Source: Methylotenera_A sp046598525
GTDB lineage: Bacteria; Pseudomonadota; Gammaproteobacteria; Burkholderiales; Methylophilaceae
Assembly: GCA_046598525.1 (NCBI GenBank)
Contig: JBKJIJ010000008.1
Coordinates: 124,001-188,000 of the forward strand
Direction of reading: 5' to 3'
Length of the DNA stretch: 64,000 bases
The stretch's first letter is position 1. Each line of letters opens with the position of its first letter. The translations under genes were made by a program, and so were the position numbers. Below the pieces are notes generated by a model, which was not told where the DNA came from, searched no databases, and saw only the letters and a list, made by a program, of their open reading frames with translations. Shown here piece after piece: positions 32,361 to 41,482 of the stretch.

Positions 32361-33275
32361 ATGACTGAACATAATTTAGATCAAAAAGAAACATTCAATA
32401 TTTGGGCGGCAAGCCTGCAGGTGCGCGTGGAAGATGTATTAAGCACGCAAATGCCAAGCGCGGACACGATTCCAACCCGATTGCATGAAGCCATGCGCTA
32501 CTCTACTTTGGGCGGCGGCAAGCGCGTGCGCGCATTGCTGGCTTATGCGGCTGGCGAGTTTTGCGGTGCAAAATTAAGCGCAATCGATTTACCAGCCGCG
32601 TCAGTTGAGTTAATTCATGCGTTTTCGTTGGTGCATGACGATATGCCGTGCATGGATGATGACGATTTGCGTCGCGGCAAGCCTTCTACCCATAAAAAAT
32701 ATGGCGACGCGATGGCATTGCTGGTGGGTGATGCCTTACAAAGCTTGGCTTTTCAATTAATTTCACAAGATAAATTACTTAAAAACGCCACGCAAAAAGT
32801 GCAAATGTTGCATATTTTGGCATTAGCCAGCGGCTCACGCGGCATGGCTGGTGGGCAAGCGATTGATTTAGATAGCATTGGCATACCGCTTACGCGTGAA
32901 GAGCTTGAGCATATGCATATCCATAAAACCGGCGCGCTGATTCGTGCGGCGGCTTTATTGGGTGCTTATAGTGCAGAATCGCCTGCTGAAGACAAATTAA
33001 AAGCCATTGACCATTTTGCCAAATCCATTGGCTTGGCTTTCCAAGTGGTAGACGATATTTTAGACGCTGAAGCAGACACGCAAACCTTAGGCAAAACGGC
33101 TGGTAAAGATGCGCGTTATAATAAATCAACTTATGTGACTATATTAGGCTTATCGGCTGCCAAACAACTGGCGGCAGAGCTGCACGCTAATGCCATGGCG
33201 GCTTTATCCTATTTCGGTCGCGAGGCTGATTTACTCCGTCAGTTAGCAAATTTCATTACGCAACGTAGCTTTTAG
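32361..33275 (+). CDS. ispA: Farnesyl diphosphate synthase (polyprenyl synthase)
   Basis: The 304-residue protein condenses IPP with DMAPP and GPP. The first aspartate-rich motif is HDDMPCMDDDDLRRG (residues 92-106), with the two-residue insertion typical of bacterial FPP synthases. The second is VVDDILD near 227. GGGKRVRALL binds IPP. It lies between xseB and dxs (13-base gap to dxs), so isoprenoid supply is encoded in one operon. Product chain length is inferred from the family. Confidence 0.94.
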   Translation: MTEHNLDQKETFNIWAASLQVRVEDVLSTQMPSADTIPTRLHEAMRYSTLGGGKRVRALLAYAAGEFCGAKLSAIDLPAASVELIHAFSLVHDDMPCMDDDDLRRGKPSTHKKYGDAMALLVGDALQSLAFQLISQDKLLKNATQKVQMLHILALASGSRGMAGGQAIDLDSIGIPLTREELEHMHIHKTGALIRAAALLGAYSAESPAEDKLKAIDHFAKSIGLAFQVVDDILDAEADTQTLGKTAGKDARYNKSTYVTILGLSAAKQLAAELHANAMAALSYFGREADLLRQLANFITQRSF

Positions 33276-33288
33276 CTAAACCTCCCGC

Positions 33289-35163
33289 ATGTTCAATTTG
33301 TTAGATTCGATTCAGTCGCCGGTAGACCTGCGCAAGCTAAACCGCGACGAATTAGCGGTATTAGCCAGCCAATTACGCACTTTTTTAGTGGAAAGCGTGG
33401 CTAAAACTGGCGGCCATTTAGCCTCTAATTTAGGGGTGGTAGAGCTCACCATTGCGCTGCATTATGTCTTTAATACGCCAGACGACCGCTTAGTGTGGGA
33501 TGTTGGCCACCAAACTTATCCGCATAAAATATTAACTGGCCGCCGCGAGGCAATGGCCAATTTGCGCAAGCCCAACGGCATTGCCGGTTTTCCGCGCCGA
33601 TGCGAAAGCCCATTTGACACGTTTGGCACAGGCCACTCTAGCACCTCAATTTCAGCGGCACTTGGCATGGCAATTGCGGCGCGGCAAGCAGGTTTAGATA
33701 GACGCAGCGTAGCGATTATTGGCGATGGCGCCATGACCGCTGGCATGGCATTTGAAGCATTAAATAACGCGGGCGACATGGACGCCAACTTGTTGGTTAT
33801 TTTAAATGATAACGACATGAGCATTTCGAATAACGTTGGCGCGCTGAATAATTACTTAGCGCGATTATTATCCGGCCGCTTTTACGATACCGTGCGCCGC
33901 AGCGGCAAAAAAGTATTGGATGTAATGCCCAATGTAAAAGAATTTGCCAAGCGTGCCGAAGAACATGCCAAAGGTATGGTGACGCCAGGCACGCTATTTG
34001 AAGAATTTGGCTTTAACTATATTGGCCCGATTGATGGACATGATTTACCCGTTTTGCTGGATACTTTAGCCAATATTCGCGAATTAAAAGGTATGCAGTT
34101 TTTGCATATTGTTACGCAAAAAGGCAAAGGTTTTGAACCTGCCGAAGATGACCCTAATAAATATCACGGCGTAAGCAAATTCGACCCTTGCAACGGCGTT
34201 TCAACTAGCACATCTAACGCCAAAACCTACACGCAAGTGTTTGGCGATTGGCTGGTCGATATGGCCGATACCGATAGCCAATTAGTGGCGATTACGCCGG
34301 CCATGTGCGATGGTAGCGGCTTAAACGCTTTTGCCGAAAAATACCCAAAACGCTATTTTGATGTAGGTATTGCAGAGCAACACGCGCTTACTTTTGCGGC
34401 AGGCTTGGCCTGCGACGGCCTAAAACCAGTGGTGGCCATTTACAGCACGTTTTTACAGCGCGCTTACGATCAGCTGATTCATGATATTGCCATTCAAAAT
34501 TTAAACGTACTGTTTGCCATTGACCGTGCTGGCTTAGTGGGCGCCGATGGCCCAACGCATGCAGGCACTTTTGATTTGAGCTTTTTGCGCTGCATTCCCA
34601 ATATCATCATTATGGCGCCAAGCAATGAAAACGAATGCCGCCAAATGCTAACAACGGGCTATCAATACAACGGCGTTGCGGCTGTGCGCTACCCACGTGG
34701 CGCAGGGCCCAATACACCGATTGACGCGGCTTTAAGCACATTGCCAATTGGTAAAGGTGTAATTGTGCGTGAATCTAGTGCGCTCTTTGATAAGCCAACT
34801 CAAAAAATCGCTATTTTAAGTTTTGGTAGCATGTTAACGGCAAGCTTGCAGGCGGCTGAAACACTAAATGCCACCGTTGCCAATATGCGTTTTGTGAAAC
34901 CGCTGGATACCGCGCTGATTCTGCAATTGGCCAATAGCCATGATTTAATCGTTACCATAGAAGAAAACGCGCTGATGGGTGGCGCTGGTGCCGCGGTGCT
35001 GGAAGCCATGCAAATGCTAAATTTGACCAATGCGACTTTATGCTTGGGCTTGCCAGATACGTTTATTGAGCATGGCGTGCATGAAAACATGCTGGCGGAA
35101 TGCGGCTTAGATGCAACTGGCATTATTAATGCCATTCAATTGAAACTAAATATTAAAAAATAA
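33289..35163 (+). CDS. dxs: 1-deoxy-D-xylulose-5-phosphate synthase
   Basis: This ThDP enzyme (624 residues) opens the MEP isoprenoid pathway by joining pyruvate and glyceraldehyde 3-phosphate. Motifs: VWDVGHQTYPHKILTGR, the ThDP/Mg motif GDGAMTAGMAFEALNN, the catalytic Glu in DVGIAEQHALTFAAGLA, and the transketolase C-domain start IAILSFGS. It is the last gene of xseB-ispA-dxs. Confidence 0.97.
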   Translation: MFNLLDSIQSPVDLRKLNRDELAVLASQLRTFLVESVAKTGGHLASNLGVVELTIALHYVFNTPDDRLVWDVGHQTYPHKILTGRREAMANLRKPNGIAGFPRRCESPFDTFGTGHSSTSISAALGMAIAARQAGLDRRSVAIIGDGAMTAGMAFEALNNAGDMDANLLVILNDNDMSISNNVGALNNYLARLLSGRFYDTVRRSGKKVLDVMPNVKEFAKRAEEHAKGMVTPGTLFEEFGFNYIGPIDGHDLPVLLDTLANIRELKGMQFLHIVTQKGKGFEPAEDDPNKYHGVSKFDPCNGVSTSTSNAKTYTQVFGDWLVDMADTDSQLVAITPAMCDGSGLNAFAEKYPKRYFDVGIAEQHALTFAAGLACDGLKPVVAIYSTFLQRAYDQLIHDIAIQNLNVLFAIDRAGLVGADGPTHAGTFDLSFLRCIPNIIIMAPSNENECRQMLTTGYQYNGVAAVRYPRGAGPNTPIDAALSTLPIGKGVIVRESSALFDKPTQKIAILSFGSMLTASLQAAETLNATVANMRFVKPLDTALILQLANSHDLIVTIEENALMGGAGAAVLEAMQMLNLTNATLCLGLPDTFIEHGVHENMLAECGLDATGIINAIQLKLNIKK

Positions 35164-35231
35164 GCCTTACACCACAATGAGGGATTGATTTAATTAAATT
35201 TAACCTCAATATTAAACCTACTATTAAAACA

Positions 35232-35259
35232 GTTTACTCATTTGCGCAAGCGAGTAAAC
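35232..35259. promoter_or_regulatory. Inverted repeat between dxs and folE2
   Basis: GTTTACTC (35232-35239) pairs with GAGTAAAC (35252-35259); the interior contains TTGCGCAA, itself palindromic. It lies about 104 bases before folE2. It could be an operator or the dxs 3' hairpin. It does not resemble the enterobacterial Zur box. Confidence 0.4.
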
Positions 35260-35362
35260 TTAATGTTAAATTGAAATTCAATATTAGTCCAAAAGCGTAT
35301 TGCCTTAGCGGTTATTGCAATCAGCGATTTAACATTGCGCCAATTTCGAGTGAGTACCTAAA

Positions 35363-36178
35363 ATGAATTTACCTTTACCAGACGTTGCCAGCACCAGCAT
35401 TGAAGATACGCAAAATTTGCATGATGTGCGTCATTTAGACATCAACAAAGTGGGTATTAAATCGATTCGCCACCCAGTGGTGGTTAAAGATAAAAGTGGC
35501 GGCGAACAAAGCACTGTAGCGGTGTTTGATATGTATGTGTTTTTGCCGCACAACTTTAAAGGCACGCATATGTCACGTTTTGTTGAGATTCTCAACACCA
35601 ACGAGCATGCTATTTCGATTGAGTCTTTTGAATCTATTTTGCGCGAAATGGTAAGACGTTTAGAAGCGGATTCTGGCTATGTAGAAATGCGCTTTCCATA
35701 TTTTGTCAATAAATCAGCACCCATTTCTGGCGTTAAAAGCTTGCTCGATTACGATGTGACTTTTATTGGCGAAATCAAAAACGGCAAATTTGATATTACG
35801 GTTAAAGTGTTAGTGCCTGTTACTAGCCTATGCCCATGCAGCAAAAAAATATCCGATTATGGCGCGCATAATCAACGTAGCCATGTGACGGTTACCGCGC
35901 TGATTAATGACTTTATTTGGATTGAAGATATTATTACGCTGGTTGAAAAACAAGCGTCATGCGAATTATATGGCTTGCTTAAACGCCCAGATGAAAAATT
36001 TGTAACTGAGCGCGCGTATGACAACCCTAAATTTGTTGAGGATATGGTGCGCGATGTAGCCACACAATTAAACAACGAAAAACGCATTGATAAATTCACC
36101 GTAGAATCTGAGAATTTTGAAAGCATTCATAATCACAGCGCTTATGCCTTAATTGAGAATGATAAACGCGTTAAATAG
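35363..36178 (+). CDS. folE2: GTP cyclohydrolase FolE2
   Basis: FolE2 (type IB) makes 7,8-dihydroneopterin triphosphate for folate and related pathways, and works with metals other than zinc. At 271 residues it is standard. Motifs: VGIKSIRHPV, the conserved catalytic cysteine in TSLCPCSKKISDYGAHNQRSHV, and VRDVATQLN. E/H metal ligands lie in ASCELYGLLKRPDEK and FESIHNHSAYA. It is downstream of dxs but separated by 199 bases with a hairpin, so it probably has its own promoter. Confidence 0.95.
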   Translation: MNLPLPDVASTSIEDTQNLHDVRHLDINKVGIKSIRHPVVVKDKSGGEQSTVAVFDMYVFLPHNFKGTHMSRFVEILNTNEHAISIESFESILREMVRRLEADSGYVEMRFPYFVNKSAPISGVKSLLDYDVTFIGEIKNGKFDITVKVLVPVTSLCPCSKKISDYGAHNQRSHVTVTALINDFIWIEDIITLVEKQASCELYGLLKRPDEKFVTERAYDNPKFVEDMVRDVATQLNNEKRIDKFTVESENFESIHNHSAYALIENDKRVK

Positions 36179-36191
36179 TGTTTAATGCAAA

Positions 36192-36222
36192 CAAAAAACG
36201 GGCTGATTAGCCCGTTTTTTTA
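36192..36222. terminator. Bidirectional terminator between folE2 and the protease gene
   Basis: AAAAAACGGGCTGATTAG then CCCGTTTTTTT: an ACGGGCT / AGCCCGT stem with flanking A- and T-runs, serving both convergent genes. Confidence 0.87.
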
Positions 36223-36239
36223 TTGTTCACAGCTATCTT

Positions 36240-36920
36240 TTAATACTTTTTAGTCAGCGTCATAATCGAATTATCACGCTTCATATCCACACGGTTTAAT
36301 GCCGACATACCAAGCAATACATAAGGTGGAGAGCCGCCTTCTGTAATCACAGCGTCAATATTATTCAATGTAATGGTGCCAATTTTTAGTGTATTTAATT
36401 TGACCAAATACGCGCCAACTTCACCGTTGGCGGTAGACATGGAAATTTTTTCACCTTTTAAATAATCAATTTTGGCAAATTTTGCATCACCACTATTCAT
36501 TGAAACGCTGGTGGCGCCCGTATCCACTACATATTTTAGCGATGCGCCATTAATGTTTAAATTGCCATAAAAATGACCTTGGCTATCGGCATATAAGCTC
36601 ACTGGGTCGTTATTAACAGGGCCAGCTGTGGCGGCCACTGAAACCGCTTGCCCCATTTTAAGCGTCTGCCGTTTGCCTTCAACCATAAAAGTGGCCGATT
36701 CGCTATTGGCCGAAATTAATTTCACGCCATTTTTGGTTTGGCCAGCCGCAATGCTTTGTGGTGCGCCGCCGTTAATGGCTATCAAGGCTTTATTGTTGAA
36801 TAATCCAACCACGTTAATTTGCGTGCCGGCAAAGGATAAGGTTGCTGTCGTTAACATCAAAACAGCCATTACTTTTAATAAAGCGCCTCTAAAAAAAGCA
36901 TTAAACGTAGTTATAAACAT
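36240..36920 (-). CDS. Exported retropepsin-like aspartic protease
   Basis: At 226 residues it begins with a signal-anchor-like hydrophobic segment (ALLKVMAVLMLTTATLSFAG). The C-terminal half is a single retropepsin domain: the active-site triad is in YVVDTGATSVSM and the flap/end motif in YVLLGMSALNRVDMK, as in the TIGR02281 clan AA family. Retropepsin-like proteins act as dimers. The N-terminal half (VGLFNNKALIAINGG) is of unknown role. Periplasmic location is inferred. Target unknown. Confidence 0.85.
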   Translation of the reverse strand: MFITTFNAFFRGALLKVMAVLMLTTATLSFAGTQINVVGLFNNKALIAINGGAPQSIAAGQTKNGVKLISANSESATFMVEGKRQTLKMGQAVSVAATAGPVNNDPVSLYADSQGHFYGNLNINGASLKYVVDTGATSVSMNSGDAKFAKIDYLKGEKISMSTANGEVGAYLVKLNTLKIGTITLNNIDAVITEGGSPPYVLLGMSALNRVDMKRDNSIMTLTKKY

Positions 36921-36938
36921 AGTGACCTTTCTTAAACA

Positions 36939-38108
36939 TTAGCCAAACATACCAGCTTGCGCGTGTGTTTTTGCTAACTTTAAACCAAATGCGATGACGA
37001 TAAAACCAGCAAGCGGAAATAGCGCCGCTAGTAAGAATGTATTCTCTCCGCCTAAAAACTGCAAGGCGTATCCACCCGCCAAGCCGCCAATAGTGCCGCC
37101 TACGCCATACGCCACACTATTGTAAATGGCTTGGCCTTTGGCTTGATGGCGACCATTAAAGAATTGCGTAATCACCTCAACCGAGGCGGCATGAAAGCTG
37201 CCAAATGTGGCTGCGTGCAAACTTTGTGCGATAATTAATAGCACAAGGTTATCTACAGCAACGCCTATCATGCTGAATCGGATTACCGCCAACGCAAGAC
37301 TCACCAGCATAATATTTTTTAAGCTAAAACGCTGCATTAATTTTGGCATCAGCATAAAAACGGCAATCTCAAAAACCACGCCAACCGCCCATAGCAAGCC
37401 AACCATGCCCTTGCTGTAGCCGTGTTCGGCCAAATAAATAGAGTAAAAGTTATACAACACGCCATGCGCTGTCACCATTAATGAGCAGCCAATCAGCAAG
37501 GCAATTACCGCGGGTTGTTTGATAATTTGCCAAATAGAAAATGTATCGTGCGCATGCGGCGCAATAAGGGCCTCTGGCAATTTAAACGTAAGCCCAAACA
37601 GCAAAATTTGCACGCCTAGCAAAAACCATAACAAACTTTTAATACCATACGCATCAATTAAAAAGCCTAATATTACCGCCGCCACAATAAAGCCTAATGA
37701 GCCCCACATGCGAATGCGGCTGTAATGGCCGTTGGTAGTGGCTAAATGTGCCAAAGTGAGTGATTCTGAAAGCGGTAAAGTTGAGCTGGTAAACAGGCTA
37801 AGGGATGCCATCACAAAGAATAGCCAAAAGAAACTATGCGCCCAAAATACCGCTACAAATCCGCATAATCCCAAAAAAGCGGTGAGCTTAATCCATGTAA
37901 CGCGCTTGCCAGTGTGGTCTGCCAGCCAGCCCCAAAAGTTGGGCGCAAAGATGCGGCTGATTTGAAATAGCGACATGAGGATGCCAATATCAGCCGCCGA
38001 AAATTGCTCCGACTGCAAATACAAACCCCAATAAGGCACAAACGCGCCTACAAAGAAGTAGTAGATAAAGTAAAAACGGGAAAGGTTGGCGTGTAGGGCG
38101 TGGCTCAA
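36939..38108 (-). CDS. MFS transporter, HcaT-like
   Basis: A 389-residue, twelve-helix major facilitator protein. RFYFIYYFFVGAFVPYWGLYL and ADHTGKR (loop 2-3) match the small MFS_1-like group that includes E. coli HcaT (3-phenylpropionate transporter). The substrate cannot be stated. It is followed by the protease gene (18-base gap) on the same strand and preceded by a palindromic repeat. Confidence 0.87.
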   Translation of the reverse strand: MSHALHANLSRFYFIYYFFVGAFVPYWGLYLQSEQFSAADIGILMSLFQISRIFAPNFWGWLADHTGKRVTWIKLTAFLGLCGFVAVFWAHSFFWLFFVMASLSLFTSSTLPLSESLTLAHLATTNGHYSRIRMWGSLGFIVAAVILGFLIDAYGIKSLLWFLLGVQILLFGLTFKLPEALIAPHAHDTFSIWQIIKQPAVIALLIGCSLMVTAHGVLYNFYSIYLAEHGYSKGMVGLLWAVGVVFEIAVFMLMPKLMQRFSLKNIMLVSLALAVIRFSMIGVAVDNLVLLIIAQSLHAATFGSFHAASVEVITQFFNGRHQAKGQAIYNSVAYGVGGTIGGLAGGYALQFLGGENTFLLAALFPLAGFIVIAFGLKLAKTHAQAGMFG

Positions 38109-38153
38109 AATTTAATTTTCTTAAAACCTTAATAAAACTCAAGCCACCTAACC

Positions 38154-38230
38154 CGTCATTCCCGCGAAAGCGGGAATCCAGTTCTGTAGCTTAGTTCAAA
38201 ATGGATTCCCGCTTTCGCGAGAATGACGAA
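38154..38230. repeat. MITE-like palindromic repeat, copy 6
   Basis: Left stem GTCATTCCCGCGAAAGCGGG then AATCCAG; right stem TGGATTCCCGCTTTCGCGAG then AATGACGAA. The interior is only about 20 bases, so this is the most compact copy. It lies between the starts of the MFS gene and the end of aroC. Confidence 0.83.
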
Positions 38231-38257
38231 GTTTGAAAGTTTTACGCAATATAACGA

Positions 38258-39343
38258 TTAAATTTTAGGCACAATCGAAACCACATCGGCATTTTGACCG
38301 CGATGGCGCAGCGCATGATCCATCAAAGTGAGCGCTAACATCGCCTCTGCAATTGGCGTGGCGCGCACACCAACGCAGGGGTCATGGCGACCGGTGGTTT
38401 GCATGGTAACGGCATTGCCATTTTTATCAATCGAACGGCGTTCTTGCGGAATGCTGGAAGTGGGTTTTAAGGCAATATTGACGCGAATTTCTTGACCAGT
38501 TGAAATGCCGCCCAAGATACCACCCGCGTGATTAGTCACAAAACCTTGCGGCGTCATTTCATCGGAATGAACACTGCCGCGCTGGCTGATAGATTCAAAG
38601 CCTGCACCGATTTCCACGCCTTTAACCGCATTAATACTCATCATGGCGTGGGCGATATCCGCGTCTAAACGGTCAAATACTGGCTCACCCCAACCCACTG
38701 GCACGCCCTCTGCCACCACCGTAATACGTGCGCCAACTGAATCACGCTCAGCACGAACTTTGTCTAAATAAGCTTCTAATTGCGGCAGGATTTCTGTATT
38801 AGGTGAGAAAAACGGGTTGTCATTGACGCAATCCCAAGTTTGAAACGGAATGGCAATTTCGCCCATTTGGCTCATATAGCCGCGCACGGTTACGCCAAAA
38901 CGTTCAAATAACCATTTTTTGGCAATGGCGCCAGCGGCCACACGCACCGCGGTTTCGCGCGCACTGCTGCGCCCACCGCCGCGATAATCGCGTATGCCGT
39001 ATTTTTGGCTGTACGTGTAATCGGCATGGCCTGGCCTAAACGTATCCATGATTTTGCTGTAATCCTGAGAGCGCTGATCGGTGTTGCGAATCAGCAAACC
39101 AATTGGCGCGCCTGTGGTTTTGCCTTCAAACACGCCGGATAAAATCTCTACCGCGTCGGCCTCTTGGCGCTGCGTTACATGGCGCGATGTGCCGGGTTTG
39201 CGGCGGTCTAAATCAATCTGCAAATCTTCTGCGCATAGGCTTAAACCCGGTGGGCAGCCATCCACCACACCGCCAATTGCTGCGCCGTGCGATTCGCCAA
39301 AGCTGGTTAAGGTAAAAAGTGTGCCAAATGTGTTGCCAGACAT
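38258..39343 (-). CDS. aroC: Chorismate synthase
   Basis: AroC makes chorismate from EPSP using reduced FMN. The 361-residue protein begins MSGNTFGTLFTLTSFGESHG with the family signature, then GVVDGCPPGL, RPGHADYTYSQKYGIRDYRGGGRSSARETA, and GGISTGQEI. RHDPCVGVRATPIAEAM closes it. Complete and typical. It diverges from the TPR gene with 47 bases between the starts. Confidence 0.97.
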   Translation of the reverse strand: MSGNTFGTLFTLTSFGESHGAAIGGVVDGCPPGLSLCAEDLQIDLDRRKPGTSRHVTQRQEADAVEILSGVFEGKTTGAPIGLLIRNTDQRSQDYSKIMDTFRPGHADYTYSQKYGIRDYRGGGRSSARETAVRVAAGAIAKKWLFERFGVTVRGYMSQMGEIAIPFQTWDCVNDNPFFSPNTEILPQLEAYLDKVRAERDSVGARITVVAEGVPVGWGEPVFDRLDADIAHAMMSINAVKGVEIGAGFESISQRGSVHSDEMTPQGFVTNHAGGILGGISTGQEIRVNIALKPTSSIPQERRSIDKNGNAVTMQTTGRHDPCVGVRATPIAEAMLALTLMDHALRHRGQNADVVSIVPKI

Positions 39344-39390
39344 AATGAATTCATCTAAATTAAGTTTTCAACATTTTATCATGTTTAACT

Positions 39391-41442
39391 ATGTCTACTA
39401 TCAGCGCGATTAAACAGCCAGCAACAGCCACCAATACAGACCAACAAATTGAACAAATTTACCAAGCTGGCTTAAAAGCGCATCAACTTAATGATTTTAA
39501 CAGCGCGCGCCAACGCTATTTAGACGTTATTGCCCAGCACCCAACGCACATTAAAGCGCATTATTTATTGGGTGTTTTGTATTGCCAAACACAGCAGTTA
39601 ACAGATGGCATTAAATACTTAGACCAAGCTATTTTGTTATCGCCAGATCACGCTGAAGCGCACAATGCACGAGGCAATACGCTTAACCAGCTGCAACAAT
39701 TTGATGAAGCGCTAAAGTGTTATGTAAAGGCCACTAGCATTAATCCTGACTATGCGGAGGCCTATCATAACCAAGGTATTACGCTGGTTAATCTTAAGCG
39801 TTTTAGTGATGCCATTGCCAGTTTTGATGAAGCGATTCGGCTAAACCCTAAGCATGCAATGGCTTATTTTGAAAAAGCGAATGTTGCGCTAACGTTAAAT
39901 GATTTTAAGCATGCAATTGCCAATTATGAACATTGTATTGCGCTATCGCCCGAATTTTTAGACGCTAAAACCCATTTAACATACGCGCAAGATGCACTTA
40001 ATTTATCGAAAAATACTAAAAACACTGCCGTTAATATCACCGATTTAAGCACGCAAACGCTGCCCGCTTTACTAGCGCATGGCGAAAAGTTAGAGCAGCT
40101 TAACTTAAGCAAATTGGCGCTAGCGCATTATCAAGAGGCGGTTAAGCGCTACCCCAATGCGGCCAAAGCGCATATTCGTTTGGGCATGCTACATAAAGTG
40201 GATAATCAGGCCAAACAAGCGCTAGATTGCTTTAACACCGCCATTGCACTCAATGAAAACAGCGCCTTGGCTTATCAAAAAAGAGGTGAGCTTTATTCGC
40301 GCATCAATCGGCCAAACGACTCTATTACTGATTACGAAAAAGCGTTATCGATTGATGGTGATTTGTATCAATATTATTACGCCGTTGCGTTTGCCTATCG
40401 CGCTTTAGGCCGATTAGATGATGCCTTGGAATATTACCGCTTATGGGGGCGGCTGGGCGAAGGCAAGCGGCATAAGCAGGATCGCGCCATTGCGGATTTT
40501 TCTGAAAGCATGATTTGGCTGCTTAAAGGCCATTATCAACTGGGCTGGCAATTGTATGAGGGGCGCTGGGTAGCGGTTTCGGCCAAGCATTACCGCAATT
40601 TTAAACAACCTTTATGGCTGGGCGAAGATATTAGCGACAAGCATATTTTGCTGCATGCCGAACAAGGTTATGGCGATACGCTGCAAATGTTTCGATATAT
40701 AGAATTAGTGGCCAGCAAAGCCGCGCGTGTGACGCTAGAAGTGAATAGCGCCATTTTGCGTTTGCTTAAAAATAACACCAATATTGACGTAATTGGCAAA
40801 GAAAGTGTGCTGCCTGAATTTGATGTGCAATGCCCACTGATGAGCCTGCCAATGGCGTTTAAAACCACGCTTGAAACGATTCCGCCTGTTAAAAAACTAT
40901 TTAAAGCGGATGCTAAAAATGAGGCGGTTTGGGCCGAAAAAGTGAATCAAAAAATTGTTCATACTGCGCACAAAGCCAATATTGGCTTTGTGGCAACCGG
41001 CAATATGAAACACTCAAACGATTTAGCGCGATCATTAACGTTTGAGCAGGTAGTCAAATTTTTATCGCTTGAGGCCAACTTGTTTTGTCTGCAAAAAGAA
41101 TTTAGGCCAGACAATGCCAAGTTTTTAGATAACAACCCACATATTCATTATTTTGGTCGGCAATTGGCCAACTTTGCCGACACGGCTGCCTTAATAGCGC
41201 GCATGGATTTAGTGATTACTGTGGATACCTCAGTAGCGCATTTGTCCGCCAGCATGGGCAAACCGACTTGGATATTACTGCCATTTGCGCCTGATTTTCG
41301 CTGGCTTTTAAATAGAAGTGACAGCCCATGGTATCCATCGGCCAAGCTGTATCGGCAAACAATTATTGGCGATTGGGATGAAGTATTGGGGCGCGTTCAG
41401 GCTGATTTGAATGAGTTTTTATTGCAGCATTTAAAGGCATAA
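39391..41442 (+). CDS. TPR protein with C-terminal glycosyltransferase-9-like domain
   Basis: The 683-residue protein has a TPR superhelix in residues 20-210 (about five repeats; AHYLLGVLYCQTQQLTDGIKYL, AEAYHNQGITLVNLKRFSDAI) and a second set at about 235-350. The C-terminal third (from about 365) has an ADP-heptose-transferase-like fold with LHAEQGYGDTLQMFRY, LVITVDTSVAHLSASMGKPTWILLP and WYPSAKLYRQ, as in many bacterial TPR/GT proteins. It has no signal peptide. Cell-surface or protein glycosylation is possible; nothing nearby fixes the substrate. Confidence 0.85.
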   Translation: MSTISAIKQPATATNTDQQIEQIYQAGLKAHQLNDFNSARQRYLDVIAQHPTHIKAHYLLGVLYCQTQQLTDGIKYLDQAILLSPDHAEAHNARGNTLNQLQQFDEALKCYVKATSINPDYAEAYHNQGITLVNLKRFSDAIASFDEAIRLNPKHAMAYFEKANVALTLNDFKHAIANYEHCIALSPEFLDAKTHLTYAQDALNLSKNTKNTAVNITDLSTQTLPALLAHGEKLEQLNLSKLALAHYQEAVKRYPNAAKAHIRLGMLHKVDNQAKQALDCFNTAIALNENSALAYQKRGELYSRINRPNDSITDYEKALSIDGDLYQYYYAVAFAYRALGRLDDALEYYRLWGRLGEGKRHKQDRAIADFSESMIWLLKGHYQLGWQLYEGRWVAVSAKHYRNFKQPLWLGEDISDKHILLHAEQGYGDTLQMFRYIELVASKAARVTLEVNSAILRLLKNNTNIDVIGKESVLPEFDVQCPLMSLPMAFKTTLETIPPVKKLFKADAKNEAVWAEKVNQKIVHTAHKANIGFVATGNMKHSNDLARSLTFEQVVKFLSLEANLFCLQKEFRPDNAKFLDNNPHIHYFGRQLANFADTAALIARMDLVITVDTSVAHLSASMGKPTWILLPFAPDFRWLLNRSDSPWYPSAKLYRQTIIGDWDEVLGRVQADLNEFLLQHLKA

Positions 41443-41443
41443 G

Positions 41444-41482
41444 TTTTAAACTAGGCTTTTAAAATAAGCCTTAAACTAAACC
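41444..41482. repeat. Three-unit 13-bp tandem repeat between convergent stops
   Basis: Units TTTTAAACTAGGC, TTTTAAAATAAGC and CTTAAACTAAACC are contiguous, two bases after the TPR gene's stop codon. The last overlaps the stop codon of the opposing amidotransferase pseudogene. Confidence 0.55.
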
